From NCBI RefSeq assembly GCF_030272615.1, contig NC_081412.1, forward strand, positions 689,946,083 to 690,010,082: a stretch of DNA of 64,000 bases. Direction: 5' to 3'. Of the stretch, positions 1 through 15,025 are shown in pieces. This stretch comes from Cryptomeria japonica. Its lineage: Eukaryota; Streptophyta; Pinopsida; Cupressales; Cupressaceae. Made by a program: the position numbers and the translations under genes. The notes under the pieces were generated by a model. That model worked only from the letters and a program-made list of their open reading frames with translations, did no database searches and was not told the origin of the DNA. Numbering within the stretch: the first letter of the stretch is position 1; the number at the start of each line of letters is the position of its first letter.

Positions 1-700
1 CACAAGCAATAGGCCATCTCGAGCCTTTGCTTAAGTGCTACCACCGTGGGTAGCAACCACAGAGAAACCGTTTTGGACATTGACCTTAGAAAGGGTTGCG
101 TACCCACAAATCAGTTTACATCACCATAGAGTAGAAAATAGAACTACATACTTTATGCCTTGATCCCGTGCCGAAACGGGTATGCAGGCAGTCTTGGGAC
201 GGAGTTGTCCCTAGTACTCAGGCATTTGTGGGTGGGGTATAGGTTGGTAAGAAGAAGGATTGAGTAGAATCCTAATTTGAAAGATAAGTATAATAAAAAG
301 GAAAAAATAATTCAATGCATACTAGGAAGGAATCCCGTATGGATTCACTTGACTTCTTGAGGCTTTAAGCCAAAATTCCAAGGTGAAATTCAAGCTTGTA
401 TTATGTTATTTAATTACTCCTAAGGATGGCGACCTCAGTGCACTCCTATTAGACGAGTGTAGTACTTAGTGAGTGGCTCAGGACCCAAATGGTCCCGATG
501 AGTCTAAGTCTCTGGCCAGAGCACCTCTTATCCCGATTGGATAGATGCCTATCCCGTATTGGATAGATGAAATCTTATGTCCCGTATGGACAGATGCTTA
601 ACCCGTATGGTTAGATGCTCATCCCAGATGGATGAATGCCTAATCCAAATGGATGGATGCCCAGAGTATGCGATTGAACAAACACAATGACTAAATTAAA
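1..700. mobile_element. Possible Ty3-type LTR or leader fragment
   Basis: No ORF of note. Around 155-230 the text resembles a stretch common in plant Ty3/gypsy LTRs: a phrase reading ccttgatcccgtgccgaaac, then a GGGTATGCAGGCAGTC-like stretch and a short repeat of gggac/gtccc. The resemblance is from memory of the family, and no paired LTR, primer-binding site or TSD is visible because the window starts here. It could equally be unrelated repeat DNA. Confidence 0.3.
520..662. repeat. Degenerate ~24 bp minisatellite
   Basis: About six imperfect units built on cccgtatggatagatgc follow each other, varying at the central bases (gattgg, gtattgg, gtatgg, agatgg, aaatgg). The unit is visible directly in the sequence. 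It sits inside the possible LTR fragment and may be an LTR-internal repeat. Confidence 0.7.
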
Positions 701-955
701 CAAAAAAAAAAAAGAATGGTCAATTTTGTTGGGTTAATCAAGGTGGGTTATTACAACATGTATATGTATGTATACAACATAAATTATTTAGAAAATAACC
801 AATAAGGCTAGTAAAAATGAAGTAAGATCGGCCATGTACATCTCTTGGTTGGTACACATTTGAAATATTAATTGAGTCCTAAAAACATGTCCTTTTTGGC
901 GAATTTGGGGCATATTCTTGTTGTAGTCTTTACTGAGATAGTAAATGTATGCATA

Positions 956-2185
<1,230 letters not shown>

Positions 2186-2826
2186 GAGGAAGGATGCACG
2201 AGTGTTACCTAGTCGTTTGTGGCACCATTTGTCGACCGAAGGGGGTGAGTTCGTCGAACGGAGGGCTTACTTTGTTGTACAACCATGGTGAGAGGAAAGC
2301 AATGGGGAAAATAATCCCCATTTTTGCCAAAAATATCATGTTTTTAGGGCTCAATCAATATTTCAAATGTGTGCCAACGTAAACAAGTACGTGGCTATGG
2401 GTGAACATAAAAATGTGTGCCACCGATTCGGTCGCCACACACCCCTAACAATAAAGTGACAAATGTTTGTGGGCCCATACGTATAATAACTTATAATTAA
2501 GTGTATTTTAATTTATAATTACATATTTCATATATTTATAATTGGTGTCTTTTTAATTTTGTTTTGGTGGTCTAGTGATCTACTATTGGCGCAAAGGTGA
2601 TTATGTATTGGACAACACTTTGAAATGACCATTTTTTGACCTTTGTGCACATAATGATTCCCACACTGTGCATCGTTACTACCTAGAAGCCAGATCCTTA
2701 GTTATAAGCTAGTTAAGTCGTATACGAAGACAACAAAAAAATAAATCAAAATCCGATGTACGGTTTGAGAGTTCTAGGTACACGAAGTTAGTTGTGTCCG
2801 CTACTAGTACGATTCCACTATTATAT
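2186..2826. other. Intergenic, nothing recognised
   Basis: AT-rich sequence with no credible ORF, RNA gene or repeat that I can identify. A 67-codon ORF at 2179-2382 has no recognisable motif and is probably chance. Confidence 0.5.
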
Positions 2827-3930
2827 CAAAATTTCACAACTTCAGCAGCTTGTTATTTCAACAAGAGCATTTTATGGAGACATTAAATTGATTTAATAAC
2901 TATTTGTAAGCTAAGGAAAGTACAGTTTATAATAACAAGGAATGAGATTATTGACCCAATGATAATGAACCCTACTTAAGCACGTATTACTTTGAAAGGA
3001 GATAACATAACTTTAACAATGAACATGAAGAAATAAAGTTCAGCTGAGACGTCCTCTATGTCCAGATATTCAACTTATGGCTTTTGCAATTTCCTACGTG
3101 AAGTTGCTAGGAATTCAATCATTATCTAAAAACTTTGTCGAAGTAATCACAACTTTAATATCCTCAACTACAAGAATCAAGTCACCCACTATCTTCCAAA
3201 ATTCTTGGGCAATTAGATGATACCTTACCATAGATTTAGTTGAGTGTAGTTTGGTTCCATGATGGCAATGAGATGATGAGCTTGGTCCATAAATTTGTAG
3301 GCATATAACTTCCAGATCAATCCACCACTAGTGATAGTAGTTCCATCATATTCTTGCTAGATACATTCCCATGCACCTACAAGAACCACATATCATTTCT
3401 CTGCAACTAAAATATTTCACTTCTCATGCATCTTTGAAAGAGATATATCTCTGGTTTTACGAGAATTTATCAATAGGGTTTGCTCCAAGATTGTGAAAGC
3501 TTGGCATTAGCAGAGCACAAAAAATCCAATGGTAACGTATTAAGATGTTTGGTTCAAAATATTTTACAATTTCTTGGATCCTTGTTTATTCAAATCTTGA
3601 TTCAAGGTGGGGAATTGGTTCATGGATCTTTTGAGATTGTTTCTAATTGTTTTGGAGATGCCCACAAAAGCTGTGAAGCTGGTCGCAGAATGTATGTGAT
3701 GGATTCTGCATTTTGATGCTAGTCTTTTTGGCCAATATACACAGATTTTTAAGATTTCTGGATGTCAAGACAGGAAAACTTAACATTCTACGCTCCTTAC
3801 AAACTCCACAAATTGATTTCCCTTTTGGACTGGACTGGACTTAATTTAAAGTCCTTATTAGAGTGGGAGGAGTAAAGTACTCTAATAATTGTTTACGGGA
3901 GAAGTTGATACAGGGATGTGACAGAAGAAA
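2827..3930. repeat. Array unit 0 (internally deleted)
   Basis: Begins with the landmark cacaacttcagcag and jumps near 2975 from the head block (ending ccctacttaagca) straight to the ttactttgaaaggagataac block. The roughly 1 kb middle seen in units 2 and 4 is missing. It ends after an attagagtgggaggagtaaa block near 3880. Confidence 0.65.
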
Positions 3931-5464
3931 ACTCCAGCAAGAAGAGGGACCCGTGATTGTATTATCTTTTGAAATAGAGATTACATAAAATCCCTTGTTT
4001 CTCTGCTTCAATATTCAGTTCTTCAACACCTACAAATAATGTTTCATTCTAACTCATCACGTTACATTTCTATCACCATAACCCCTATTTAGATAACATT
4101 TTTACCCTCTAAATAGGACATTCAAGTTGGTTACCATATTCCAACACGTTCTTTGGGAAAACATGAGCTTACGTTTAATACATAAAATAATGTAGGTTAT
4201 CTTTTATCTTCAAAATTTGGAGTTTAGTTGCAGAAGATTGAACATGAAGACTCTTCGGTTATTTATTATTCTTGTGGTACAGTAGGTCATGGCTCCACAT
4301 TATTTTTTAAAAAATAAGAACACCACTTTTTTCGAAAGAAAAATGAACAAATACCAACTTCTATGGAGTATTCCATTACTTCCTATGAGGAGGTCAAAAA
4401 TAATATTATAGAAGCAATTCCCTATAAAGTGCTCATTGATGGGTGCCTCATTCAAAGCTTTGGGATTGGAAGAAGGATCTGCTAGTGGTATTAATATTTT
4501 TTCTTGTCTAAAGAAAAAAAGATTTGGAGAGAAAGATCCTTGCAATATGATAAAGAAATTTTTTGAAACAATTTTTTAAACTACCTTGACTTTGGTTGGT
4601 TTTGTAAGGTTTTATAATGCTTTGCCTTTTGTAGTCTCTTAGCTATTCCTCTTGGTTGTTATTTGGTGTTTGGTGGTGCTTCATGTTATATTATTCTCGT
4701 TGTACAAAGTTTTGGGCCTTTTCCAAACCTTGCTTACCTAATAATAAATATAGGTTACAACTCCATTATTCACCTTTTACACATGGACAGCTAATTTATC
4801 CTTATGGAAACCTAATTTGTGCTTTCTTATAAGGTATTTATGTGGAGGTGTAATAACCTCATTGGGAGTTAGATTCCCAAAACCAACTTAACCTCCAAGA
4901 TTCCTTTTTGATGAATAGTAACCCAATATCAATAAAAAATTAGTTACCGACATTTGCTAAAAAGTACTTATTGTACAAATATAAACCTAAATCTGATAAT
5001 AAAAAAGAATTACTAGTAATTAAAATCTCTCATCCCTTATGAATTATTTACATATAGTATTAGAAATAATTGAATATAACTAGGATTTACAAGGTTGATG
5101 ACACCTTAATCGTAACCTTCTCCCACATGATATCATACATTGTAAATACATTCATAAGAAAACATAGATGAACAAAATACTAGGTAAAAGGTCCATGGTC
5201 TCTTTGCACCATATATAGTTTTTGTGCTCACGAGTTTAGTAAGTGAATCTACAACATTATATTGAGCTCTCAACCTTCTTTAGCTCTCTTTATCCATTAG
5301 CAACCATTTCACCCAAAAAAAAAAAAAAAATGATGAAAAAATAAAAAGATCGCGCCAAATTAACCTTTATTGCACCATGGTATTATAAAAGTGCTCATGG
5401 ATAGTTGAATGTGAGTGCTCTTGCCAGCAATATAGACAATACTTTACCAAAACTATGGAGATTC
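3931..5464. other. Intergenic between array units
   Basis: No gene recognised. It contains an A16-type homopolymer near 5314-5329 and AT-rich DNA. A stretch at about 4270-4752 ends in a T-rich, 3'UTR-like run (gttttgggccttttccaaac) that could be a retroelement tail, but no domain is readable. Confidence 0.4.
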
Positions 5465-7524
5465 TTAAGACTAGAAAGATTTCGATGGATGAGCAAAATG
5501 ATGCCCCCTAACTACATTCCTTCTCTTCTTGGTGAGTACCTTTGTCTATCTCCTATTGGCTCATTTCTCTATTTTCATTGTGAAAGTGCTCAGCACTGAT
5601 CCCATTCCTTGCTCTAACACCTAGGGATTTTAGGTGAATCATTGGGGAGGGCCCAATACTCTCGGAAAAGGAGCCCAAAGTTGAACAATGTGACATGAAA
5701 TTTAGTACTTTCACACTTAATGTTAGGACCCAAATTCCTTTAGTATTAGAACATGAAACAATCGTGTGTCAGGGGACATCAATAATTCACAAGGATCCCT
5801 TCTATAATGAGGGAACAATGTACCTTCACCTCAAGCTCTAATGAATGCACTCCAAGCTTTCAGAAGCATAGATAAAATAAAAACCATCATAGTCATAGTG
5901 ATCCTCCAGAGTGTTTTGTTATTCGAGCAAAAGGATTTGAGAGTCAAGGGTGTAATTAGTGGATTTAATGAGTGTATTTACATTGGATTATGGTGAACAG
6001 GTCTCTATAAAGTGTTAGGACATATTCTTTCGAAGGAGACATCATCATGTTAATGATAAACATGGAGAAATAAATTTTAGCCAAGCCATCCTCTGTATCT
6101 AGAGATTTGACTAATGGATTTCGTACTTTTCTACTTGAAATTGATTTCGATTTGGATTATTTTCTGAAAGAACTTGTCAAAGCAATATTAACTTTGGTAT
6201 CCTCAACTGCAAGGTTTAGTCAGTAACTTTAACAATAACTATATTGTCTTCCAAAATGCTGATTTGGATAAGCTTAGTCCATGAATTTGTAGGTACAGAT
6301 CCTCCAAGTTGATATCCACCACTACTGATGAAAGTTCCAACATATTCTTTATCAATATATTCCCATGGACTACAATAGCTGCATAACATTTGTCATGGAC
6401 TACAATAGCTGCATAACATTTGTCCATGACTAGAATCTTTCACTTCTCATGCGTCTTCGAAAGACAGAGATTTCTAGTTTATGAGAAGTTATGAATAGGG
6501 TTTGCTCCAAGGTCATAAAAGATTAGCATTGGTAGAGCAGGTAAAAATTCAAAGGAAAAGTATTAAGCTGGTTGGCTCAAAACATTTTATAATCTCCCAT
6601 ATCCTTGCTTACATGAATCATGATGTGGGATGGGCAACTGGTTCATGGAACTTTCTAGATTGCTTATCATTGATTTGAAGATCTTCTTTCTAGATTGTTT
6701 ATCATTGATTTGAAGATCTTCATAGAAACTATGAAGTTGATTGCAGAATGTATGTGCTGGGTCCCACAATTTTTTTTATTTTTTTTCCAATCTGTGCAAA
6801 TCTAGGATTTTTTTATGTCAATCCAAGAAAACTTAACATCTTGTCCTTAAAATCTCTAAAAATTGATTTCCCTTTTAGAATTATCTCATTTTAAAGGTGT
6901 TACTAGAGTGGAAGGAATAAATGACTCAGATTATTGCTTGCAAGAAAAGTGTAAGCAACTGAACATGACATGAAGGTACATCAAATATGATATGAACAAA
7001 CATATGGTCTAATATCTTAACAAGTTTCCGGAACTTTTTTAATTGAATATATATTAACAAATGAAAAAAAACGTACATGAGAAAAACACAGTCTGGAAGA
7101 GGCACTTTCAAGTCAAGAAATGTGAAAGTAACAATTCAGATTTAATATAACTACTATTAAGCATTACATAAAGGAGCAAATCAGCTAAGACAGTTGAATA
7201 TTACTAGTCAAAAAAAACAAGAAACCTGAACACGGAGTTACACATAAGCTATTTTGATGTAAACCTCAATCCAAAATAAAACAAATTAATTCTCACAAAA
7301 AAGAAGATAAGAAGTGGATATGAGTTCTATCCTAAATCCTCTTTTTCATCTAAATTTTATAAAATGCTCAAAATTTCTCAAAAAATGTCATTTAACTCTT
7401 TTCAAAAAAATAATCAAATGAAAGGAGGTTTTAGTGTTGATAAAAAATAACATTCAACTTTAGACAAGATTTCAACAAAAACTAATTATTTAAGCTTTTA
7501 ATACTTATTTGGGAAAAATTTGTA
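5465..7524. repeat. Array unit 1
   Basis: Carries landmarks b, c, e and g of the array in order, then the AT-rich tail. Two private tandem duplications sit inside: 6364-6423 (30 bp twice, exact) and about 6653-6723 (about 35 bp twice, near exact). Neither is found in the other units. Confidence 0.65.
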
Positions 7525-9500
7525 TGATAAGATTACGTTTGATGCTATGTTCAAAGTTCACAACTTTAGCAGCTTGTTTAGTTTCAACACGACCATTTTA
7601 CAGAGGCATTAGATTGATTTAATAACTATCCTTAAACAAAGGAAAATAATGAGATTATTGATCCAGTGAGAATGAACCCTACTTAAGCAAAAGTGCAAAA
7701 GAGAAGGGGGTTCACTTTTTTTCTTTAGCTAATTTATTCAAATTTAACGGTAAATACACCCCAAAAGATGGTACAGGTCTGATATGACTAGATATCATGA
7801 TGTAATGGGCTATAACCATTATATATTTGATCATATTTACCTTTAAAAATTTAGAACATGCTTTATTTGTGGTGTCTTCCCTCTCCAGTGTTCATGAGTT
7901 TGCTTCACTTATTTGACTAATTGAATACTGTTTTATCATGAAATTGGGGCCATCTAGCTACTGTTCAGACTAATTGAATACTGTTTTGTCATGAAATTGG
8001 GGCCATCTAGCTACTGTTCATATCTTTTCTCATTATTAGGAGCCAACATGTTAATATCCAATCCTCCCTTAAAACCCCCAAGCCAAATGTTTCATTGGTT
8101 TCTTGAAGGCATTTCTTTTGGGTCTCTTTCTCTACATCAAATGGATAATAGAAGATGCAAGTGTTAGCGATTGATTAGAAAAGAAAGATTTTGATTACTG
8201 AGCATAATGATGCCCCCCAATTGCCTTCATTCTCTTCCTGAGCAGTGGCTCTGTCAATCTCCTGTTGGGTCATTTCTTTGTTTGTGTTATGGAAGCACTT
8301 GGGACCAATCTAATTCCTTTAACACCTAAGGATTATAAGTGAATCATCAAGGAGGGCCCAATGCTCTCAAAAACGGACCCTAAAGTCTAATAATGTGACA
8401 TGAAACTGTCTACTTACACACTTAATGGTTAGGATTGATTATCCTTTAGTCTTGCAACACAACAATATCGTGTGCCATCGAATGCACTTCCATCTTTCAA
8501 GATTCAATCTAAAATAAGGAGAAGCATAGATGATATAGAAATCAACATAGTCATCGTGATCACCCAAAGTTTTTTTAGTTATTCAAGTAAAAGGATTTAA
8601 GAATTGAGGGCTTTATTCTTGGATTGAAAGAGTATATTTGTACTTAACTATGCTAAAGACGTTTTCATGAAGTGTTAGCATGTATCACTTTGAAAGGAGA
8701 TAGCATCACTTTAACAATGAAGAAATAAAGTTTAGCTGAGGCATCCTCTATATCTAGATGTTCAATTTATGGATTTTGCAATTTTCTAGTTGAAATTGCT
8801 AGGAGTTCAATCATTTTATGGAAACTTTGTCAAAGTAATCACAACTCCTCAACTACAAGCTAAGTCACCCCTACCTTCCAAAATACCAGGGCAATTAAAT
8901 AATACCTTACCATAGATTTAGTTGAGTGTACCAGGGCAATTAAATAATACCTTACCATAGATTTAGTTGAGTGTAGTTTGGTTCCATGATGCCAATGAGA
9001 TGATGAGCTTGGTCCATAAATTTGTAGGTATAGATCTTCCAGATCAATACACCACTATTGATGGAAGTTCCAACATATTATTGCTAAATGCATTCCCATG
9101 CACCTACAAGAATCACATATCATTTCAAAGAGACTAAAATTTTTCACTTCTGATGCATCTTTGAAAGGAATATATCTCTGGGTTTATGAGTATTTATGAA
9201 TTGGGTTTGCTCCAGGGTCGCAAAAGCTTGGCATTAGCAGAACACAAAAAAATTCAAAGGCAAAACATTAAGATGGTTGGCAAAAAATATTTTAGAGTCT
9301 CTTGGACCCTTGTTTATATAACTCTTGATGCAAGGTGGGGAGTTGGTTCATGGAACTTTTGAGATTATTTCTCATTGTTTCGAGGATACCCACAAATTGA
9401 TTTCCTTTTTGGACTTAACTTATTTTAAAGGCCTTACAAGAGTGTGAGGGGTAAATGACTCAAATTATTGCTCAAGGGAAAAGTGGAAGCAGCTGGATAG
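7525..9500. repeat. Array unit 2
   Basis: Starts at the gattacgtttgatgctatg head block, which is the intact version of the site split by the solo LTR in unit 3/4. Private tandem duplications: 7915-8020 (53 bp twice, one mismatch) and 8885-8974 (45 bp twice). The 3' part is cut short: the block aagaaaacttaac seen in other units is missing. Confidence 0.65.
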
Positions 9501-9534
9501 AACATAAGATGGGAAGGCTCTCATAAAGTTAGTT

Positions 9535-11346
9535 ACAAGGTGAATGATTGGGGAGGGCCCAATACTCTCAGAAAAGGAGCCCAGAGTTGAACAATGTAAC
9601 ATGAAATTCAGTACTTTCACACTTAATGGTTAGGGCCCAAGTTCTTTTAGTATTGGAACATGAAACAATCGTGTGTCAGGAGACATCAATAAGTCACAAA
9701 GATCCCTTCTATGGCACTCTTGAGCATGGACATCAATGAGGGGACAATGTAACTTCACCTCAAACTCTAATGAATGCACTCCAAGCTTTCTGGATTCATT
9801 CTGAAATAAAGAGGAGCATAGATAAAATAAAAACCATCATAGTCATAGTGATCCTCCAGAGTGTTTGGTTATTCGAGCAACAGGATTTGAGAGTCAAGGG
9901 CAGCATTATTAGATTTAATGAGTGTATTTACATTGGATGATGGTGAACAGGTCTCTATTAAGTGTTACGACATATTCTTTTGAAATGAGACATCATCATG
10001 TTAATGAACATGGAGATTTAAATTTTACCCAAGCCATCCTCTGTATCTCGAGATTTGACTTATGGATTTTGTAATTTTTTAATTGAAATTGTCAGAATTT
10101 CAATTATTCTCTAAAAGAACTTGTGAAAGCAATAGTAACTTTAATATCCTCAACTGCAAGCTTTAGTCAATAACTTTAATATTGTCTTCCAAAATGTTGA
10201 TTTGGATAAGCTTGGTCCATGAATTTGTAGGTACAGATCCTCCAAATTGATTCACCACTATTGATGAAAGTTCCAACATATTCTTCATCATTATATTCTC
10301 ATGTACTAAAATAGCTGCAGAACATTTCTCTGTGACTAAACTTTCACTTCTCATGCATCTTTTTAAGAAATAGATCTCTATTTTTATGAAAGTTATGAAT
10401 AGGGTTTGACCCAAAGTCACAAAGGATTAGCGTTGGTAGAGCAGGAAATAAATCAAAGACAAAGTATTTAGATGGTTTGCTCAGAACATTTTATAATCTC
10501 CCACATCCTTGTTTACATAAATCCTGATGTGGGATGGGCGACTGGTTCATGAAACTTTTTAGATTGTTTATCATTGTTTTCAAGATCCTCATAAAAACTA
10601 TGTCATTGCAGAATGTATGAGATGGGTCCTACAAATTGATGAAATATTTTTTTGCCAATCTATGTAAGTTATTATGATTTTTGGATGTCAATCCAAGAAA
10701 ACATCACATCTTGCCCTTCTTAGAAACTCTACAAATTGATTTCTTTTAGAATTAACTCATTTTAAAGGTGTTACTAGAGTGGAAGGAATAAATGGTTCAG
10801 ATGATTGCTAGCAAGAAAAGTGGAAGCAGCCGAACATGACATGAAGGTACGGAACATTAATGAGCTTTTGCAACCAAGTTTTTAAACAATTATCATACTT
10901 TCATGATATTTTAATACATATTTGAGGGAAAAAAAAAGCAACCAAACATGATACGTGAACAAAAACATGAAGATCCAATACCTTAACAAGTTTTTAGAGC
11001 CCATCCTTAAAGAACTTGTAACACTATTATGATGCCTTAACATAAGTTTGCAAGAAAACTTAAGAGACCTTGATATGAAGTTACACATAAGACATCTTCA
11101 TGAAAGGAAAAGTTCTGCAATCTTTAAAATTGAATTCAAAATAAAACAAAATAATTTGTCTATATCAAAATTTTGTAAATGTTTAAAATTTCTTTAAAAA
11201 TATCATTTAAATCTTGTCTAAAAAATAATTATATGAAAAGAGGTTTTAGTCTTAATAAGAAATAAGATGCAATTTTAGACTAGATTAAAACAAATTTTCA
11301 TTATATAAGCTTTTAATACTTGTGGAGAAAATTCGTATGATGAGAT
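9535..11346. repeat. Array unit 3
   Basis: Starts mid-unit at gaatgattggggagggccca and keeps the rest of the landmarks to an AT-rich tail, where the solo LTR interrupts it at 11347. The tail contains ttgcaaccaagtttttaaac and catgaagatccaatacctt, which give the uninterrupted version of the retrocopy insertion site in unit 4. Confidence 0.65.
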
Positions 11347-12789
11347 TGATGGTATGATGAAAGAATAAGTATCCAGTAGATTACTCAGAGGGGGGGGTGA
11401 ATCAGTAAATAGAAAAACTGATACAAACTTCCCAAACTCAAATTCAAACATATAAAGTAAACTTATCAATGAAATATCACTGTCAAGATCAATACTCATA
11501 AGAATACCGGTTGACTCTTACACAACTTAACAGTAAACAACATTTAACTTGTAAACATCCAAATGTTTTATCATATGCCAATGCTTCATTTCTCAATGCT
11601 TTCGGTTATCATGCCTTATCAAAAATAGTTAAACAGTTAATCAAATCAACCATAAGATCATAACCACAAAAATATTCACCACATGACACAAGTATTTATA
11701 CATGGAAAACCCAAATAGGTAAAAACCACAGTGAGATGATACTCACAAGATAATATCTGAACTCTTTTGAAGTTCACCCTGTTAGGAACCAAGCCTATTA
11801 AAGCTTTTACAAAAGTCCTGTTAAGAACTGATCCTGTTAGGAATCACTCGGTTAAGGGATTGACTATAAAAGCCTTGTTAGAAGCAAATCAACTGTAAGG
11901 AGTAATCTCAGTAGAGGATTTGAAAATCCAATCTAATGGACCACCTTGTTAGAGGATTTAATAAGTAACCAAGCTTGTTAGAGCTTAGTCGATTAGGGGA
12001 TTTCAATTCTGTTGTAATTGTTAGAAAACAACATGAGTTTCTTGATCTGTCTAAATAGCACTACACTTGCTTGATCAGCTCCATTTAAGCTTCTATCTGT
12101 CTTTACTCAAACTGCAGACTCATTCTCTGGTTTGGCAACCACACACTCAACTGATTTATGCCAACTCTTGCCTACTCTAAACAAAACAACTTCATCGACC
12201 TTAAATACAAATCAATTAGATCGGTAGCACAACAAAAATCTAATCCTCTCATCGAGATTACAAACAAGTCGGTGCAAGCATGACCGTTGGATTTCATAGC
12301 AATCTCTACACATCAGTCAAGAAAACCAAGCAACCGCTCCTTGATTACCGCTTCATCAAGCTTAGTAACTCATCACATGCTTTGCATTAGATGCAATACA
12401 CTTTTCTCATTCCCTAGACAAATAATCATGCCAAAACATTTTGAACTTGTCTTCATACAATGACCTTACATGTCACCATCATTACCACTCAACAACAGAT
12501 CATAAACCAACATAACTAGTTCAACAACCTTAATCGATTAGGGTTTAACAAAAACAACTGGTAGGGTTTACCAGTTACATAACATAGAAAGCGTTTAACC
12601 TTTTACTCCGATTGCCGGTTCAACTCACAAACTTACATACCGGTTTACAATAACCTTCACAAAGCTCTTCCTACAAGTTATAAGACAATATCAACAATAA
12701 CAACAATATCAACAATATCATTACCGGTTCAATTGACATCAATGACAACATAACATATCATTAATGCAATCTTCATGCAAATGCCAACA
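11347..12789 (-). mobile_element. Solo LTR of a copia-like element, TSD GAGAT
   Basis: The 1443 bp insert begins TGATGG and ends GCCAACA, so it has TG...CA ends. Direct repeats GAGAT flank it at 11342-11346 and 12790-12794. Removing the insert plus one GAGAT restores the reading GATGAGATTACGTTTGATAG, which matches the empty paralogous site in unit 2 (about 7525-7545). The insert has no internal coding region and no paired LTR, so it is a solo LTR left by unequal recombination. Orientation is minus: read on that strand it begins TGTTGGCATTTGC and carries GATTCACCCCCCCCTCTGAG near its 3' end, like the other copia-type LTRs in the window. Confidence 0.9.
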
Positions 12790-15015
12790 GAGATTACGTT
12801 TGATAGCATGTGCAAAGTTCACAACTTCAGCAGCTTATTATTTCAACAAGACCATTTTATAGAGACATTAGATTGATTTAATAACTATCTTTAAGCGAAT
12901 AAAAGTAAATACTTTCTAATAGCAAGAAATGAGATTGTTGAACCAGTGAGCAAAAGTGCAAAAGCAAAGGGGTTTCACATTTTTCCTAAAGAAAAATAGA
13001 ATCTGATTTGCCACATATTATTGATTTTTTCTATTAGTATTATTTTTTCTTTATCTAATTTACTCAAATTTAACTGGTAATACACCCCAAAAGATGGTAC
13101 ATGTCTGATATGACTAGATATCATGATGCAATGGGCTATAACCATCATATATTTGATCATATTTACCTTAAAAAATTTAGAACAAGCTTTACTTGTGGCA
13201 TCTTCCCTCTTCACTGTTCATGAATTTGCTTCACTTACTAGACTAATTGATTGCTGTTTTGTCATGAAATTGGGGCCATCTAGCTATTGTTCATATCTTT
13301 TCTCATTATTAGGAACCAACATGTTAATATACAATCCTCCCTTAAAACCCAAAAGCCAAATATTTCATTGGTTTCTTGAAGGCATTTCTTTTAGATCTCT
13401 TTTTCTACACAAAATGGATAATAGAAGATTCAAGTGTTAATGATTCATCAAAAGAGAAAGATTTTGATTACTGAGCATAATGATACCCCATTGCCTTCCT
13501 TTCTTTTCCAATGACTTTGTCTATCTCTTATTGGGTCATTTCTTTGTTTGTGCTAATGGAAGCACTTGGGACCAATCTTATTCCTCTAACACCTAGGGAT
13601 TATAAATGAATCATCAAGGAGGGTCCAATACTCTTAGAAAGGGAGCCCAGAGTAAAACAATGTGACATGAAACTGAGTACTTACACACTTAAAGACTAGG
13701 ACTGGGTATCCTTAGTCTTGCAACATCTCAAATATCGTCTGCCAGGGAACATCAAGAAGTTGCAAGGATCCCTTGTAAAGTGTTGTTAGACATGGACATC
13801 AACTAGGGAATAATGTACCTTCACCTTGAGCACCATTGAATGCACTTAAAGCTTTCAAGATTCAATCTGAAATAAAAAGAAGAATATATAAGATAGAAAT
13901 CAACATAGTCATAGTGATCCCCCCAAATCTTTAGTTATTCAAGTAGAAGGATTTGAGAATTGAGGGTTGTATTATTGGATTGAATGAGTGTATTTGTACT
14001 AAAGGATGTTGACGATGTTTTCATTAAGTGCCAGGATGTATTATTTTGAAAGGAGATAACATCACTTTAACAATGAACATAAAGAAATAAAGTTTAGCTG
14101 AGACATCCTCTAATGGATTTTGTAATTTTGTATTTGAAATTTCTAGGAATTCAATCATTTTATAAAAAGTTTGTCAGAGTAATGAAAACTTTAATATCGT
14201 CAACTACAAAGTCACCCCCTATCTTCCAAAACACCAGGGCAAATAGATAATACCTTATCATAGATTTGCTTGAGCGTGGTTTGGTTCCATAATGTCAATG
14301 AGATGATGAGGTTTGTCCATGAATTTGTAGGTATAGATCTTCTAGAAGTTCCAACATATTCTTGCTAAATGCATTCCCATGCACCAACAGGAATAACATA
14401 GCATTTCTCTCAGACTAAAATATTTCATTTCTGATGCATCTTTGAAAGAAATATATCTCTGGTTTATGAGAATTTATGAATAGCGTTTGCATCAAGGTTG
14501 TGAAAGCTTGGCATTAGCAGAGCACACAAATTTCAAAGGCAAAGTATTAAGACTGTTGGCTCAAAATATTTTATAGTCTCTTGGATTCTTGCTTATATAA
14601 CTCTTTATGCAGGGTGGGCAATTAGTTCTTGGAATTTTGAGATTGTTTTTCTTCTTTTTTCTAAAGATGCCCATAAAAATTGTGAAGCTGGTTGTATTAT
14701 GTATGCCACGAATTCTGCATTTTGATGCTAGTTTTTAGGATTTTTGGATCTCAATCCAAGAAAACTTTAACGTTCTGCCCTCCATAAGAACCCCATAAAT
14801 TGGTTTACCTCATTTTACAGGTCTTACTAGTATGGAATGAGTAAATGATTTAAATAATTGTTTAGGAAAAAATGGAAGCAATTGGATAGGACATGAAGAT
14901 ATAGTACCTTAACAAGTTTTTTGCAACCAAGTTTTTAAACAATTCTCACGCTCTTATGATGGTTTTACACATATTTGTGGAGAAAATAAAGGTAATCAAA
15001 CATGATATAAATGAA

Positions 15016-15025
15016 CATGAAGATC
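15016..15025 (+). repeat. Left target-site duplication of the retrocopy
   Basis: CATGAAGATC here is repeated at 15580-15589 immediately after a poly(A) run. Unit 3 of the array carries the unoccupied version (catgaagatccaatacc), confirming that the DNA between is an insertion. Confidence 0.85.
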
